A stretch of DNA of 64,000 nucleotides from Pocillopora verrucosa. Taxonomy: Eukaryota > Cnidaria > Anthozoa > Scleractinia > Pocilloporidae. How positions within the stretch are numbered: position 1 is the first letter of the stretch; each line of letters starts with the position of its first letter. Below the pieces are notes generated by a model. It made no database searches. It was not told the origin of the DNA and was given only the letters and a program-made list of their open reading frames with translations. The stretch is from NCBI RefSeq assembly GCF_036669915.1, contig NC_089314.1, positions 23,328,930-23,392,929 on the forward strand. The letters run 5' to 3'. Both the position numbers and the translations under genes were made by a program. This document shows, in pieces, positions 14,859 to 27,154 of the stretch.

Positions 14859-17800
14859 TCATGCTTTGGCAGCTGCTTCACCATCTCCTCCCTGGAAACA
14901 AAGACATGACAAGAAGAATTAAATAAATTTCCACAACTATATCACTGCTTTACCACTGTAGATTTCCACTGCCCTTTCTAAGACAAGACATCTTCCAACA
15001 GAAGATTGTAAAAGTTTTGGTTCTGCATTTGTTTTTTTTCACAGCCAAGGTTTTCCACCCCAAAATTTATAATCGGTCAACATCCTGCTGCTATGTATAG
15101 TAACTTTAACAACTTTGTTAATCAAACAACCTCATTACAAAAATAAAATCATATTTCTCTCTCTGAACAAAAACCAAGACAATTTCCTACCATAGCTGGT
15201 CCATTGGGTAGATTTCTTGGTAATTTGTCATTACCATTAATGGGTTGATCTACATAGGACCTTGAGCGGTCACCTCTGGAACCACCACGCCCACCACGCC
15301 AGCCTCCACGTCCTCCTTGACTACTGCCATCATGTCCTTGATACCTATTTCCACCTCTGCCACCTCTGTAACCTCCTCGACCTCTCCCTCTTCCTCTCCC
15401 TCGACCTCCACGTCGCATGCCACCAGTTACTCCAAAGGTCTCCATGTTTACTTTACGTTCTTGCTGCCATGAAGGGTGAGCCCTGAGAAAAGAAATCAAT
15501 TTTAAAAATAGCTGATTAACACTCCATTTCACAATTGTTACCTGTCAATTGTAAACCCATGCAGCATGCACAAGTTGAACAAGGACCACTGCAAGAGAGG
15601 TGTGGTAAAGTTTAAAAAAATGAAAGACAATACCGTCTATTTCTGTTTCTGTCCTTTGCCTCACAGGAAATACTGTCAAAGAAGGATTTGGAACTATCAT
15701 AATAATTGAGAGGGCTTGAAGGTTGAGCATCACTAGCATAATTTTCAGGTGCACTGATTGCTTCACTTTCATCCTAGAAATAAGAACTCATCATTAGTCA
15801 CACAGTCAGTGTTTAGCTTAGTCAGAAAAATTACTTTGTAGACACATTAAGAACTCTTGGGGTTTTAACAAGGTACAGTGGTAAGGAGAGCATTCCAACC
15901 TGATCACACTTCCCTTCCAGTTGAAGATTTACTCTAATCAGTGTGCAAAAGCAAGGTCTTTTCTATTTTTTTTTTTTTTTAAGGTAGAAGTTTGGCAAAT
16001 GCTGTTACTCAAATATAAATTTTGTAGTGGACTAGTACAATTTCAACAACAAAACTGATACCTATCATAATTAGTTATTTAGTCTAGAACATAGGTAGTC
16101 ACTCCCTCGCATAAAAGCAATAAACAAATCATTTCCAACTACGGCCTACTCAAGAGGTTCAACCACATAGCAAAGGACTGTCAAAACGTATCCTCAATAA
16201 ACCTTTTAGACAGAAAAAGTAGTAGCTCTTTAAGGTTCAGCATCTTTAAGATCCACTATTCATATGCAAAGAGTTTTTAGCCAACAAACATCATTCTTAT
16301 AATCAAAATTAATTTATGCCTACAGGCAAGTGCAGATAAGTGTAACTCATTACCTCGTCTTTCAACCTGAGGTTTTCGTAGAGCTTCTGCTGTAGTTCCT
16401 CCTCAATTTCTTCTTTATTGAACTTAGCATTTGAACTCTCAAAATCAAACTCGCCCTCAAATTTAACAGGACCACCAACTGTTCGTGGTTTGTTGACTCT
16501 TGGACCAGATCCTCTTCTTCCCTGTGGACGACGATTACCCACTAGAAAAAACAATTTGGTATAGAGTGAGATTGGGAATACTGCAAATAGAATTACGGTC
16601 AAGTCACAACGGTTCAACTCGCCAATGCCAACTCACCAAGAAGAAGTTAGAAGTTAAACATATAGAAAAGTTAAATATCTTTAGTAAAAAACAATTTTTT
16701 TTCCTTCAACAAAGTTTATAAGGATCTCATTCAGAACTTCTAGTTGTAATTTTTAAACAGTTGTTACAGGGTTTAAATTAATTTTTGTTTTAGAAGCAGT
16801 TTTAAGTTCTGGAATCAAAGTGAGACACTTTTGACACAAAACTATTTTCCTCTATGACAACTTTGTCCTTTTCTTTGTGGTTGTCGGAGTAACCTTCAGA
16901 AATGATAACTGGCCATATAGCTTACTTCAAAACAAGCCTGGTGGTAAACACAACTCTGTATTATGCAATTTTTTCCTTTACTTTTTTTTAGGTTTGATGA
17001 TTCTAATTTTACATCTAGAGCCCTGTCGCTTATAAAACTTCAAAATTGTCAGCGTACTCTCAAATTTTACTGACTTGAAATTCATGATCATGCCATGGCT
17101 GTGAACCCCATTGATATGCTTGTTAAATCACAAGAATCTCCACTCATTTAATACGTTTGGCAAAGACCAAAATTAATGAAAAGAAATTTACTAATGACAT
17201 TCAATGCGAGATTATTCACTGAAACCACAGTTAACTAAGTGAGGTGAAAAATAGAGTCTTTAAGACAAGCATGAAATTATTCCGGCTATATGAAAGTATC
17301 ATCATCACTAAGTTAAGTGCAAACAAGTTTCATTGTAAAATCATTAAAATATCATGTTTCCCAGACCTTGTTTCTGTTTCTGAGGTTCAGTGGACTGGGT
17401 TTCCTCCGTGGGGTCTTTATTAAAAGTTTCCTCATCTACTACCTCTTGTTTCTTCTTCTTCTCTTGAGATGCAGCTGTTTTGTCTACTGAGCCTCTTCTT
17501 GACGATGGTCTAGACGATGGTTTCTTCTTAGCCTGAACTGTTTGAGTTCCTTGCTGAGCTGTGCTTTTATCATGAGCTGTATCCCCCCTTTTATCCTCTG
17601 TTTTAGAAGTGGATACCACAGGTGTTACAGTTTCTGGAGATGGTGTATGACTGCGAGACAAAGGTACAGGTTGAACTGTTGGTGGTGTGGGTATCCTTGG
17701 AGGCATCATAGGACCAGGTGGCATCATTGCTGGATGTGGTGGAATGGGGCCTGGCATTGGTCTGTGGTGTGGTGTGTAACCGCCATATGGCGAACCAAAT

Positions 17801-19348
17801 GGAGGATATGTGGTTGGATGAGGTGGGAATGATACAGGAGCAGGGAAATGAGAATAGCCAGGAGTTGGAACTCTTGAACTACCAGACTAGCAAAACAATC
17901 AAAATGGAAATAAAAAGTAAAAATTTAAATTAACATTCTAAATGGTAGGAAAAGGAAAATGGAGAGAGTGATTGTTCATTACACATTGCCCTGACAAGGG
18001 GCTAATGGTGTTATAGTGGTCTACTTATCTTAACTGATTTAATAACCAGGTATGTGTATATTTTGCCCATAAGCAAATATCAGTTTTTAAAGTTTAAATT
18101 TTTTTTCCAAAACAATCTTTTATTTAATGTCTGATTTTTAAAATTCTTCTGCTGTTCATGGTAGCACACTCCAAGAGAAGGATTGTGACTCTAATTATGA
18201 TCAAAAACCAAAAAACAAAACAATTCTACAAGCTTATCACAAATTCCAGGATATAACCCTGGTTGTCATATCTGATCAATTTCATATTAAATAGTAAATT
18301 TCTTTTGTATATGAGCTGGTTATAAACTACCTAGTTTGCATTTCGGCTTTGAAACCTCCATGTTTTTACTTACCAAGACATTTACCAAATGTTTTGCTTC
18401 TCAATGAATTTGAGTTATTCAATTTGTTTTCAAATCCTAAGATACTACTGAATTGAACTCCACTCGCTCATTCTGTTTGCTTCCACATCCATATTTTTGG
18501 TTTAGTAAACATTACGTCTTGTCTCGTTTGCTAGATATTCCAAAATTTTTTCTCGCTTTCGATATGACTAGGTGTAACTTAACAGTTCTGTAGCTTGCCC
18601 AGTGCCTATATTACGTTTAATTCAATCGATGGAATCATTTCGACTAGCACAAGTTCTTAATTTTTTTTTTTTAAAGAATACAAGTCTTGTCACGTAATTA
18701 TATTTTTTCACACGTACAATGTAAATATGGCGTTCATGAGTGGACTTATCTGGGCATAACAAGCTCAACCCATTAAAGCCATGACAAACTTTGTGACCTG
18801 AGTACGATTTAAAATCATGTTGACTTAAGCATTTATTTTACTGTCTCTTTCAAGCCGGAACTGAAAGTGAAATGAATTGTTGTTGTCAAACAACTTATTT
18901 CCGTCACTTGACTTAAAACAAAGAATTCGCTGCGAATTCGAGCTGTAACTACACATTACATAGGCTTCCTGCATGACATACCTGGACAATGGCTGGGTCC
19001 TGAGGTAAATGCGACTCAGCACTTATTACAGTTAGATCTTTGATGTCCTGTCCTCGAAAAACAATGTACTCGTAAACCTCGTCCCTTGGAGGAACCCTTT
19101 TAGGCGCCTCTCGGTCTTCCGTTCCAAACGAACGCACTGCAAACAAAGCAAAAGGAGAGAACACGGTGAAAAAAATGTAATATCCCAACAAAAACAGAAA
19201 AACATAGACCAATGCCAGAAAACTAACCCTGTGCTAACGTCACAACAGATTCCTTGGTGTCAATGGAATACAAAATTCCCTCATATCTAATTTCTGACTT
19301 GGAAACTAAGCTTATTTTAGTGCCAAGGTATGGAGTTCCCGAAGACAT
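14859..19348 (-). CDS. LSM14: LSM14 (RAP55/Scd6/Trailer hitch) homologue, mRNP assembly protein
   Basis: Seven minus-strand coding exons in phase: 19348-19228, 19136-18982, 17886-17367, 16541-16354, 15773-15634, 15482-15191 and 14891-14859, giving 482 residues. Residues 1 to about 80 form the divergent LSm domain ([44 protein letters not shown]). A Pro/Gly/Ser-rich disordered region follows, then the DFDF/FDF box (FEGEFDFES, about 293-301), the FFD box ([13 protein letters not shown], about 358-370), the TFG box (RKVNMETFG, about 384-392) and a dense RGG region to the end. This full set defines LSM14/Scd6/Trailer hitch. Family members bind mRNA and the DDX6 helicase in P-bodies and repress translation. 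FDF, FFD and TFG are the known contacts to DDX6, EDC4 and DDX6 partners. The gene is head-to-head with INTS8. Confidence 0.93.
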
Positions 19349-19604
19349 TGCTGTACAGAGGAGATATAACTGAAACTATACAAAGATGGCCTAGGATGGC
19401 CGGGATTGGAGTTAGGGGTTACTGTCTGTCAGCAAAAAGCAATATGGCTGAGCCGGATGAAAGTGTTTTCCTCAAAGAAGTGTGGGAAGAGTGACGTCAT
19501 TTGAAAAGACTCGCAGTATTTTTCAGTGAGCTCAGATACAACAGCGGAAGTACCCATTTGAAAAGCTGCTGTTCAAGATAAAACATTGCGCGGGCGAAAA
19601 CAGT
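19349..19604. promoter_or_regulatory. Bidirectional promoter between LSM14 and INTS8
   Basis: The start codons of the divergent LSM14 (minus) and INTS8 (plus) genes are only 256 bp apart, so both 5' UTRs and core promoters must fit here. No TATA box is obvious. A TGACGTCA CRE-type palindrome is at 19492-19499 (GTGACGTCATTT context). This arrangement suggests co-expression of two broadly used genes. Confidence 0.65.
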
Positions 19605-22600
19605 ATGGCGACGTTCAGCAGCTCAAAGCTTGCTTCGAAAACAGCTATTTCTTGGTTCGAGTTCTTGTTTGATACAACAGGAGATTTGTTGAAAAAACAC
19701 TTAGGGGAAGCATCAGCAGGTTTGTAGCATTTACCATTTTGTTCTTGATATTTATCGGCCAGAATTCCAGTTTTGCGAAAGAATATTGGAAAGAAAGCTG
19801 GTTATATTATATGGTATATGATGAACTTTCCAAAAAGGGAATTTACATCAATTTCTTCCAAAGTTGGGAGAAATGCACTAGAAGTCAAGTTAGCACTGAA
19901 AGTGTGCATTTGTAGGGTATACTCCAGGAGGATGTGGGGTGGGGAGAGTGTGAGAGGAGGGGGGGTGGGGGTGGTGATGGAAGTTTCATCTCATCTCAAT
20001 ACCTGTGATATATTTATATTTTTAGCATTTAGTTGTGTTGTTGTTGTTTTTGTTTTTGTTTTAATTAGATGGAATCTTGCTTAGCTAAAAAGTAATACAT
20101 TGATTTCATAATTCCAGAACCTTCAGCCACACAACTCATTGTTCAATTTCTGGAACACTCTGGGTTGGTCAACAATAATGTGGTATGTAATCTCTCCAGG
20201 GATGAGAAAGATGAAAATTAATTAATGTACTCATGCGAAGTGGCCTATCCATCTGTGCCATCCCCACCCCTCACCCCTCAGGTGGGGTTCTAGTTCATTG
20301 CAAGATACTCCTCAGAATTTTGTCAGGCTTCCTTGACAGTTTGCCAGCATGCATTTATACTCCCAGGTTGGTAGAGGTGGAGGGTTAGTTAAGTGACTTG
20401 CTTATGAACACAACATACTGACCTCCCCACCAGAAGTGGGATGCTAGCTCATTGCAGGAAACTCCCCAGAATTTTGTCAGGCTTCACTGACAGTTTGCCA
20501 GCATGCATTTGTACTCGCAATAAAATATACTCCATTTTTTATTAAAGTCAATTAAAACTGTGTCATGAAACACTATAGAGAAAACAAAATTTTTGGGATT
20601 CCTTTGCTTTCTCTGAAGTGATTGTGAAAAAATAAAACTAATGATAATGAGATACCCTTGTTTGGTGATGATTACAGGATGTAAGGAAATTTGGATAACT
20701 TTATTTTGTTGCCTTGTATACATTGACCCACTACTTAACATATATCTTTCTCTCGCTCGGTTTGTCACAATGTTGAGAATTTTAATTGTTTGGAAAGAAG
20801 TGCACATTGATAACATTTACTTGTCCTCATTGCCAAGATGCCTAAATGAAAAAAAAAAAAAGCATTGTGTTTATGTTTATAAGGGTGCTGCTTCTGAAAC
20901 TCCTCCAACTGAAAACGGAAGAGTACAACGCCTCTGTCACTTAGCTTTAAGGATTGGAACACATCTGCAGTGGAATCTGGAAATTTTGGAAGAAAAGTAA
21001 GACATAAATATTGATCAAGCTTGTCTTTGTAGTGTTAAAAATTCATGAGTTATTTAGGTTATTTTCACTTGTAATCGTAACCTAAATGACTCATAATTTA
21101 TCCTTTAGTCTTTCTCTTCAATGGCAAAGCATTTTGTTGGGTGAACTCATAAAGAGAACCCCAGGATTAGATGAGGTGAGCCAATAAATTTAAAGACAAC
21201 AGTAAAATTACTAGATAAGAAAAAATAATAACATTATGATTTTTGGTGATCTATGCAAGGCTGTCAATTGATAAGATTTAGAGTGGATGTCATATTCTAT
21301 AGTCAAATTACACACAAGACTGGAAGCTTTTCAGTCAAGATGTCCCAGTCTAGTTCATACAAACCTAAATCTTCGATTTGGAAGTAAGTCACATCTAGAC
21401 TAGTAACTGGTAAATTATGCATTCACTTACACTGAAAACAAGAAAACAGGTGCTGCACAGATTTATTTGATGGCATATTAGTAATTTGGTAATTAAAAAG
21501 TGGTTGAAAGTTGCCTATGTCTAGTTGGTGGCTATAGGCATCTCCCTGCCCTGGTGACTGGCTCTCACTGACAGCTGCTCAGTTATAGCTTCTGCTAATT
21601 GGAATTATGATATTGTTGCTAGTTTTGGATTAGAGCTAAGTACTGTTAGCAGCTGTTACAAAGAACAAGGCAATGAAATTTTTAATTTGTGTTAACTTTT
21701 ATCAAATTTGTTCTTAGGTGCTTAAGAGTGATACAGATATCAGTAAACTGGACAAAAAACATGCAATGACTCTCATAATTTACTATAGATGGTAGGAGTT
21801 TCTAAAATTTTTTGCCAGGAATTATTGCTTTTGTCATTTTATTTCTTTTTTCACTTGGTTACTAGAAGAAAAATAAAAGTAGGCATTGAGTGGTGTTAAA
21901 AGCTAAATAGCAAGATACTGAATTATCTTGTGGATACAATGAATCTGATGAGTTTGTAGTAGCACATAGATTTTTTATGGTATTTTAAATGTCCACCTTA
22001 CCTTGATCATCCATGTTTATATTGTTTATAGTCATAACTGTTTTCCTTACAGGTTGGTTAGGACTCTGTCTCAGCATTTTCTTCCTAATGTTGAAAAACC
22101 TACCAATAATGGGTTAGTTGTTAAATTTATGGAGTAGCAAAGACCATGATTACATTAGACTATCCATTGGAAATATTAGTTAAGTGCAAAACAGTCGTAC
22201 TTGGTTGTTCAAAGGTTGGTTAAGATGACCCAGGGTTAGTGAGAAATCTGATTTCAGATCTGAAAGCTTAAAAGAAAATTCAGTATAATTCCTTTGTCAA
22301 CAATTTAATTATTAGATGCTCCAAAAAAGAATAGAGATAATCATCCTGAAAAGGCTTTTGAACAAAGGAATATAGAAAGCTGGATTAAAATTTAACCTTG
22401 GGTTAGTGCTAATTGGCCTTTGAATAACTGGGCCCAGGACCCTACTGCATTAAGGCGGCTTTGGTTCATAAGATTTTTGTTCATGTGGTCATTCATCAGG
22501 ATCAGCGTTCCATATAAAATTATCAAGATATAAAGATATAAAATTATCTTCATTGTCTTTGTTTAAAAAGAAAGTAAAGCAGCAATTTATCAAAGATTAT

Positions 22601-22762
22601 TAGACATCTGTATTGTCTGTGTAACTTTAAAATGGAAATAATACTGTTTTTCAATGTATGAATTTTAGTCTCTTTAACAAACTGGTAGTTTACCTTTGTG
22701 TGCGTTTCTGTATCTCTTTGTTTTTGTGTCCCTGACCTAAACATTTAAACATCTTTATTTTC

Positions 22763-22806
<44 letters not shown>

Positions 22807-25800
22807 TCAGTGCCCCTATCATTGTCTGTACTATTATTATAAATTTTTCTTTCTTGTATATTTTGGGGTGAAAAAATAAAGTTGTTGTTGTTGTCCATAT
22901 GCTTTGAATCTATAGACCTGAGAGCTAATTCCCCCTATAGATACCTATTCATTTGTCTGTAAGCTAGTCTTGAGAATTTGGTATCACATTATAACAATAT
23001 CTCCTGGTTAATTTTTTGACTTGCCTTGTTTATATTTTCAAACTTTTCAGTCTTACAGCTGACAACTTGGCAAATGAAAGCATTCTTAAAAAGGTAGGAA
23101 AAATTACCTTAAAAAAGGTAATTCCCTAATATATGTTAAAGGTTAAATTTGATTTCAGGTTATTTTTTATTTAACCTAGGTTGATTTTTTTTACCTCAGG
23201 GTCAGTGGGTCAGTGGGGACAGGGAACATACAAGTTTTGAGCATCTCTTTACTTTAGGGGAGAGTTAGTCTGTCCTTTTTTCCTTTTTTTTGTTTTCTTG
23301 TGAAAATAGTAATGAAAAGTTTTATCTGTAGCTTGAAGAGCAGCTACCATTTGCTGTCCAGATACTTGAGCAAGCTCTGGGGCTAACTGAGGACATGGTC
23401 CTTCCTTCAGCTCCTTCACTGGCTGCTGCACCTAAAACAACTGAGCTATCTGAGCAAGAGAGGGAATCTGATGAGGGAGTACCAGCTAGTGATGATCAAG
23501 AACAGAATTTGGAAGTTGATGACCCCAACAATAGTGAGACTGAAAGCAAAGCCGTTGTCAAGAATGGTTCTGATGAAAAGAATGGCTCTGATGCTGTTGA
23601 AAGTCTTGATTCAAATACAATTGAAGATGTAAAGATTAAGAGAGAAGACATCGTTGCTCAGGTATGGAAATTTTCACACAATCAGATTATTATTTGCGGG
23701 TTAGTGTTTCTAAAAAATAGTGAATTCAGCTCTTCACATTTTGGTTGAAAACTTCTTTTTGTTGTTTTTGTTTTGTTTTAAATCCTTTGCTTTTATTACA
23801 AAACACAATCCTACAAAACATTACTTACAATGCAAGACTCATTATGCTACTCTACTTACAGAACAATACTTATGATACTTACGATGTAGGTTACTCATGC
23901 TAGCAATACAGTACTGAATATGGTTACTTACAAAAATATAATTACTTGCAATATGGGCTACTTACACTACTAATAATATAATACTCTACTTACATTGCTT
24001 GCTGAATATACAGTTACTTACAATACATTATATGGTATGTTGACTTTGAGGAGGCAGGAGTACTTCTCAATAAAACATATAATTAAGACAAATTTTCAAG
24101 ATTGTATTTAATGAGTAGCTTGCTGATAAAATCCTGAAAGGAGATGGCCAGGCTATTTAACTTGGCTGAATAAATATAATGGCACATAAATAAGGCGGTG
24201 TAGTTGAATTTCCGTATTATTGTTGTGTCGTGGGAGCTTGCAGCAATACCAAACAAGGTCTCCTCTGTGGTAGGAGAGATTTGGCACGCATTCACTTGGT
24301 TGAACCAGTTCAAGACCTTTTGGGTAAACAATCTGGTAAACATATATTCAATAAAAGAGTGCTGAATTGAATCTCTATTTCTGCAGTATACACATTCATT
24401 GTCTGCCTTAAAACCAAATCTGAAAAGTTCTTTCTTAGTTACTATCTTTCTGTGGATTAATTTAAATTGAAATTCTTTTAATTTAGTTTCTCCACAAATG
24501 TTTTTCAGTTTTGGTTGAAAATGAAAATGAGAAAGGGAATACTGTCAGACATCATATACTAAAACCCAAAACAGTGGGACAGAATTACCTAAACAAGTGA
24601 AACCACTAAATAAATGTTCAAAGCTACACCCAACAACTCAACCAGTCTAAATGAAGGAAACAAAACTCATGAGAGAAATGGTGCCTTGTCAGAAATAAAC
24701 AATAAATTGTCTCACAATATGTAGATTTTGAGCATTTAAACATGTTAAATTTTTTTTGCCTTTTGAGAAATTACACCTAACTATGTAAAGCTTCTGTTTT
24801 GTACATAACTTTGGCTCTATTTTATTTTAGGTTTCCTTTGATTTAGGAACTCTATACTTCTACCAGGAAAAGTTCCAACGGGCAATGAAACTATTTGAAA
24901 GTTGCAGGAATGCACAGGTACAGATTATAACTATGCCATTACACCATTACAGTATATTGGGTCAACATTTGTTAACAAGCAAAACTGCTTTCAACTTGAA
25001 TTGGAACATAAGATATTAAGAATATGAAAACAATCTTCTCAGTAATGAACACTACTTAAGCTGTAGTGAAAATAAGGCCTGAAAAAATTCAGGCATGTGT
25101 GGGATTTGAACCCTTGACCTCTGTGATACTGCTGCTATGCTCTACCAACTGAGCTAACAAGTCAACTGGGGGCTGGTTATTATGTTGGTTCATTAGAAAC
25201 AAGAGGAGAGGATTAATTTGGAATGCAAATGATAACCTTGGAAAATTTTTACTGGGCTGAATTTTACTAGATGATGGTTCATTAAACCATGACATAGCTT
25301 TTGTCTATAAATTAACAATTGTTTACGAATTTCTTGAAGAGCTTAATGTTCATGAATAATAATCTTTTTTCCAATGTATTTTTGAAAAAATCTTCCCATG
25401 AAAATCAATGAAAATTGATTGAAGAATTTCAAAATAATAGGTATACATTGAAATAGTTTGCTTCAAGTCCAGATTGATGCTCATCAATAAGAATCCTTTT
25501 TCTTTTGTTGTCCAAAGTGTGAGCAGTCATCATTTTACACTGTGTGTGAGAAGAAGTTGTACGGCTACTACATGGCTTGTTGTGGTTTAACAGGCATTCC
25601 CTCTGTGGCCCTGAGTACTCCCACTCCTACAGAGAGTAAGCCTTCCTTAGCTGTGAGACTTGAGCATTGCCGACATTCTGGATACAATGTTAGTAATGCT
25701 ACTTTGCTATTCATTCTGTTTTCAATTTATTCATCAGTGTAAGTTACTTTGAATTAACTGATCCTGAACTCCAAGTTGCGATAAATCATTATAATTACTT

Positions 25801-27122
25801 TACTTATATGACAGGAGCAAATTGAATTGCACAAGAACTGACAGTAGTTGACTAGGATTTTCACTAATCATGATTTTTTGTTTTGCAATTGGTACTTTAC
25901 TCCATTTCCACATCAGATTTCTTAGCCTGTTCTTTAAAAATAAAAAGCAATTGATGCTTTTGGGTTTGTTATTAGAATAAGACATTTTTGTATATTTTTG
26001 TTTTAGGGTTCCTGTCGAAATTTCTATTTCAACTTTTGTTGTGCAAAGCTAGCTAGCTATAGACAGTTTTGTGACAAAATAATATGAATCTAGATACCAT
26101 GTAGTTAGTCCAACTTTATACTTTGTCTTCTATTATACAGAATGTCATTGCAATCCTTTTGGAGGACAACATTGCACTGGAACTGCCATTGGAATATAGA
26201 GAGAATCTAGTCACAGAGCTAAGGACAAATAGTCGAAGAATGAGTGAAGATGAAGAAATTACTGGAAACGTTTCTCTTGACTGGCAAGTCATGGTTTGTA
26301 ACATCATCAGAGACGTTATAGAGGGAAGACCAACAAATTCTGGATTTTGGCTTTCATTAGGCAACTGTTATCAGAATCAACTGGATGTCATATTTTCTGT
26401 GAGTGATGTTTTTTTTATGACACAACCTATAAAGGCCTGTGTGGGTGTGCTTGTGTGATGATGTAAGTTTACTGGTAATAGGTGAAGAAATATGGTATAA
26501 TTTTGGTTGGGATGGGAGTGTGTTGTTGTCTATTAATGCAAGATGTATTGTTAATTTATGTCTGTCACAAGTAATGGGCTAGAGAAAGTCTGAGTTCCTC
26601 ATAAGGAATAGAGGCCCAGTTCTTTGGATACTAGTGCTTTTGGGATTTAATGTTCACAGTATGCTTCAAAAAGTTGCTCTATGCTTGCAAAGGAGCTAAA
26701 TTTGACACAAGTGCATTCAGCTAAGGATTTATTTTCATTAGCTGTCTTTTTTTAGCTTTGTTTGCAGTCAGTACCAATTGAAGATGACTTCCCTCCTCTT
26801 AGTGTTAAGGATAGCCACAGGTTTAAAATCCTCAAGTCATTTATTCAGTAAGTTATTAGTGTTTGTAGCTGAGGTTGCTCTGAACCCCCAGGGCTGTCCC
26901 AGAGAGAAAAAAATTCCTATGTGCATTTTTTTTGTTTTTTGTTTGGAGAAAACCTCTTGTAACTGTTTATTGACAAGAAAAGAAAGTCATAGATTACATG
27001 TTATCATGTTTTCCTTGGCTAAGCTCTGGATATAGATTTTGGCTCAGTTAGTAAACAAGTAAACAAAAAGAAGAAGGTTCACAGAGTCTAATCAAGTGTA
27101 TGTGAGAATAGATAAAAGGTTA

Positions 27123-27154
<32 letters not shown>

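Noticed and set aside
15262-15486. Plus-strand ORF rich in His/Leu
   Set aside because: Antisense shadow of the LSM14 RGG exon.
19492-19499. CRE site as proven regulator of LSM14/INTS8
   Set aside because: An 8-bp word can occur by chance; kept only as an observation within the promoter entry.
25080-25165. Functional tRNA genes here and near 62 kb
   Set aside because: Box A and box B are good but the acceptor stem is missing, the anticodon loop lacks the usual T33, and a common SINE tail follows.
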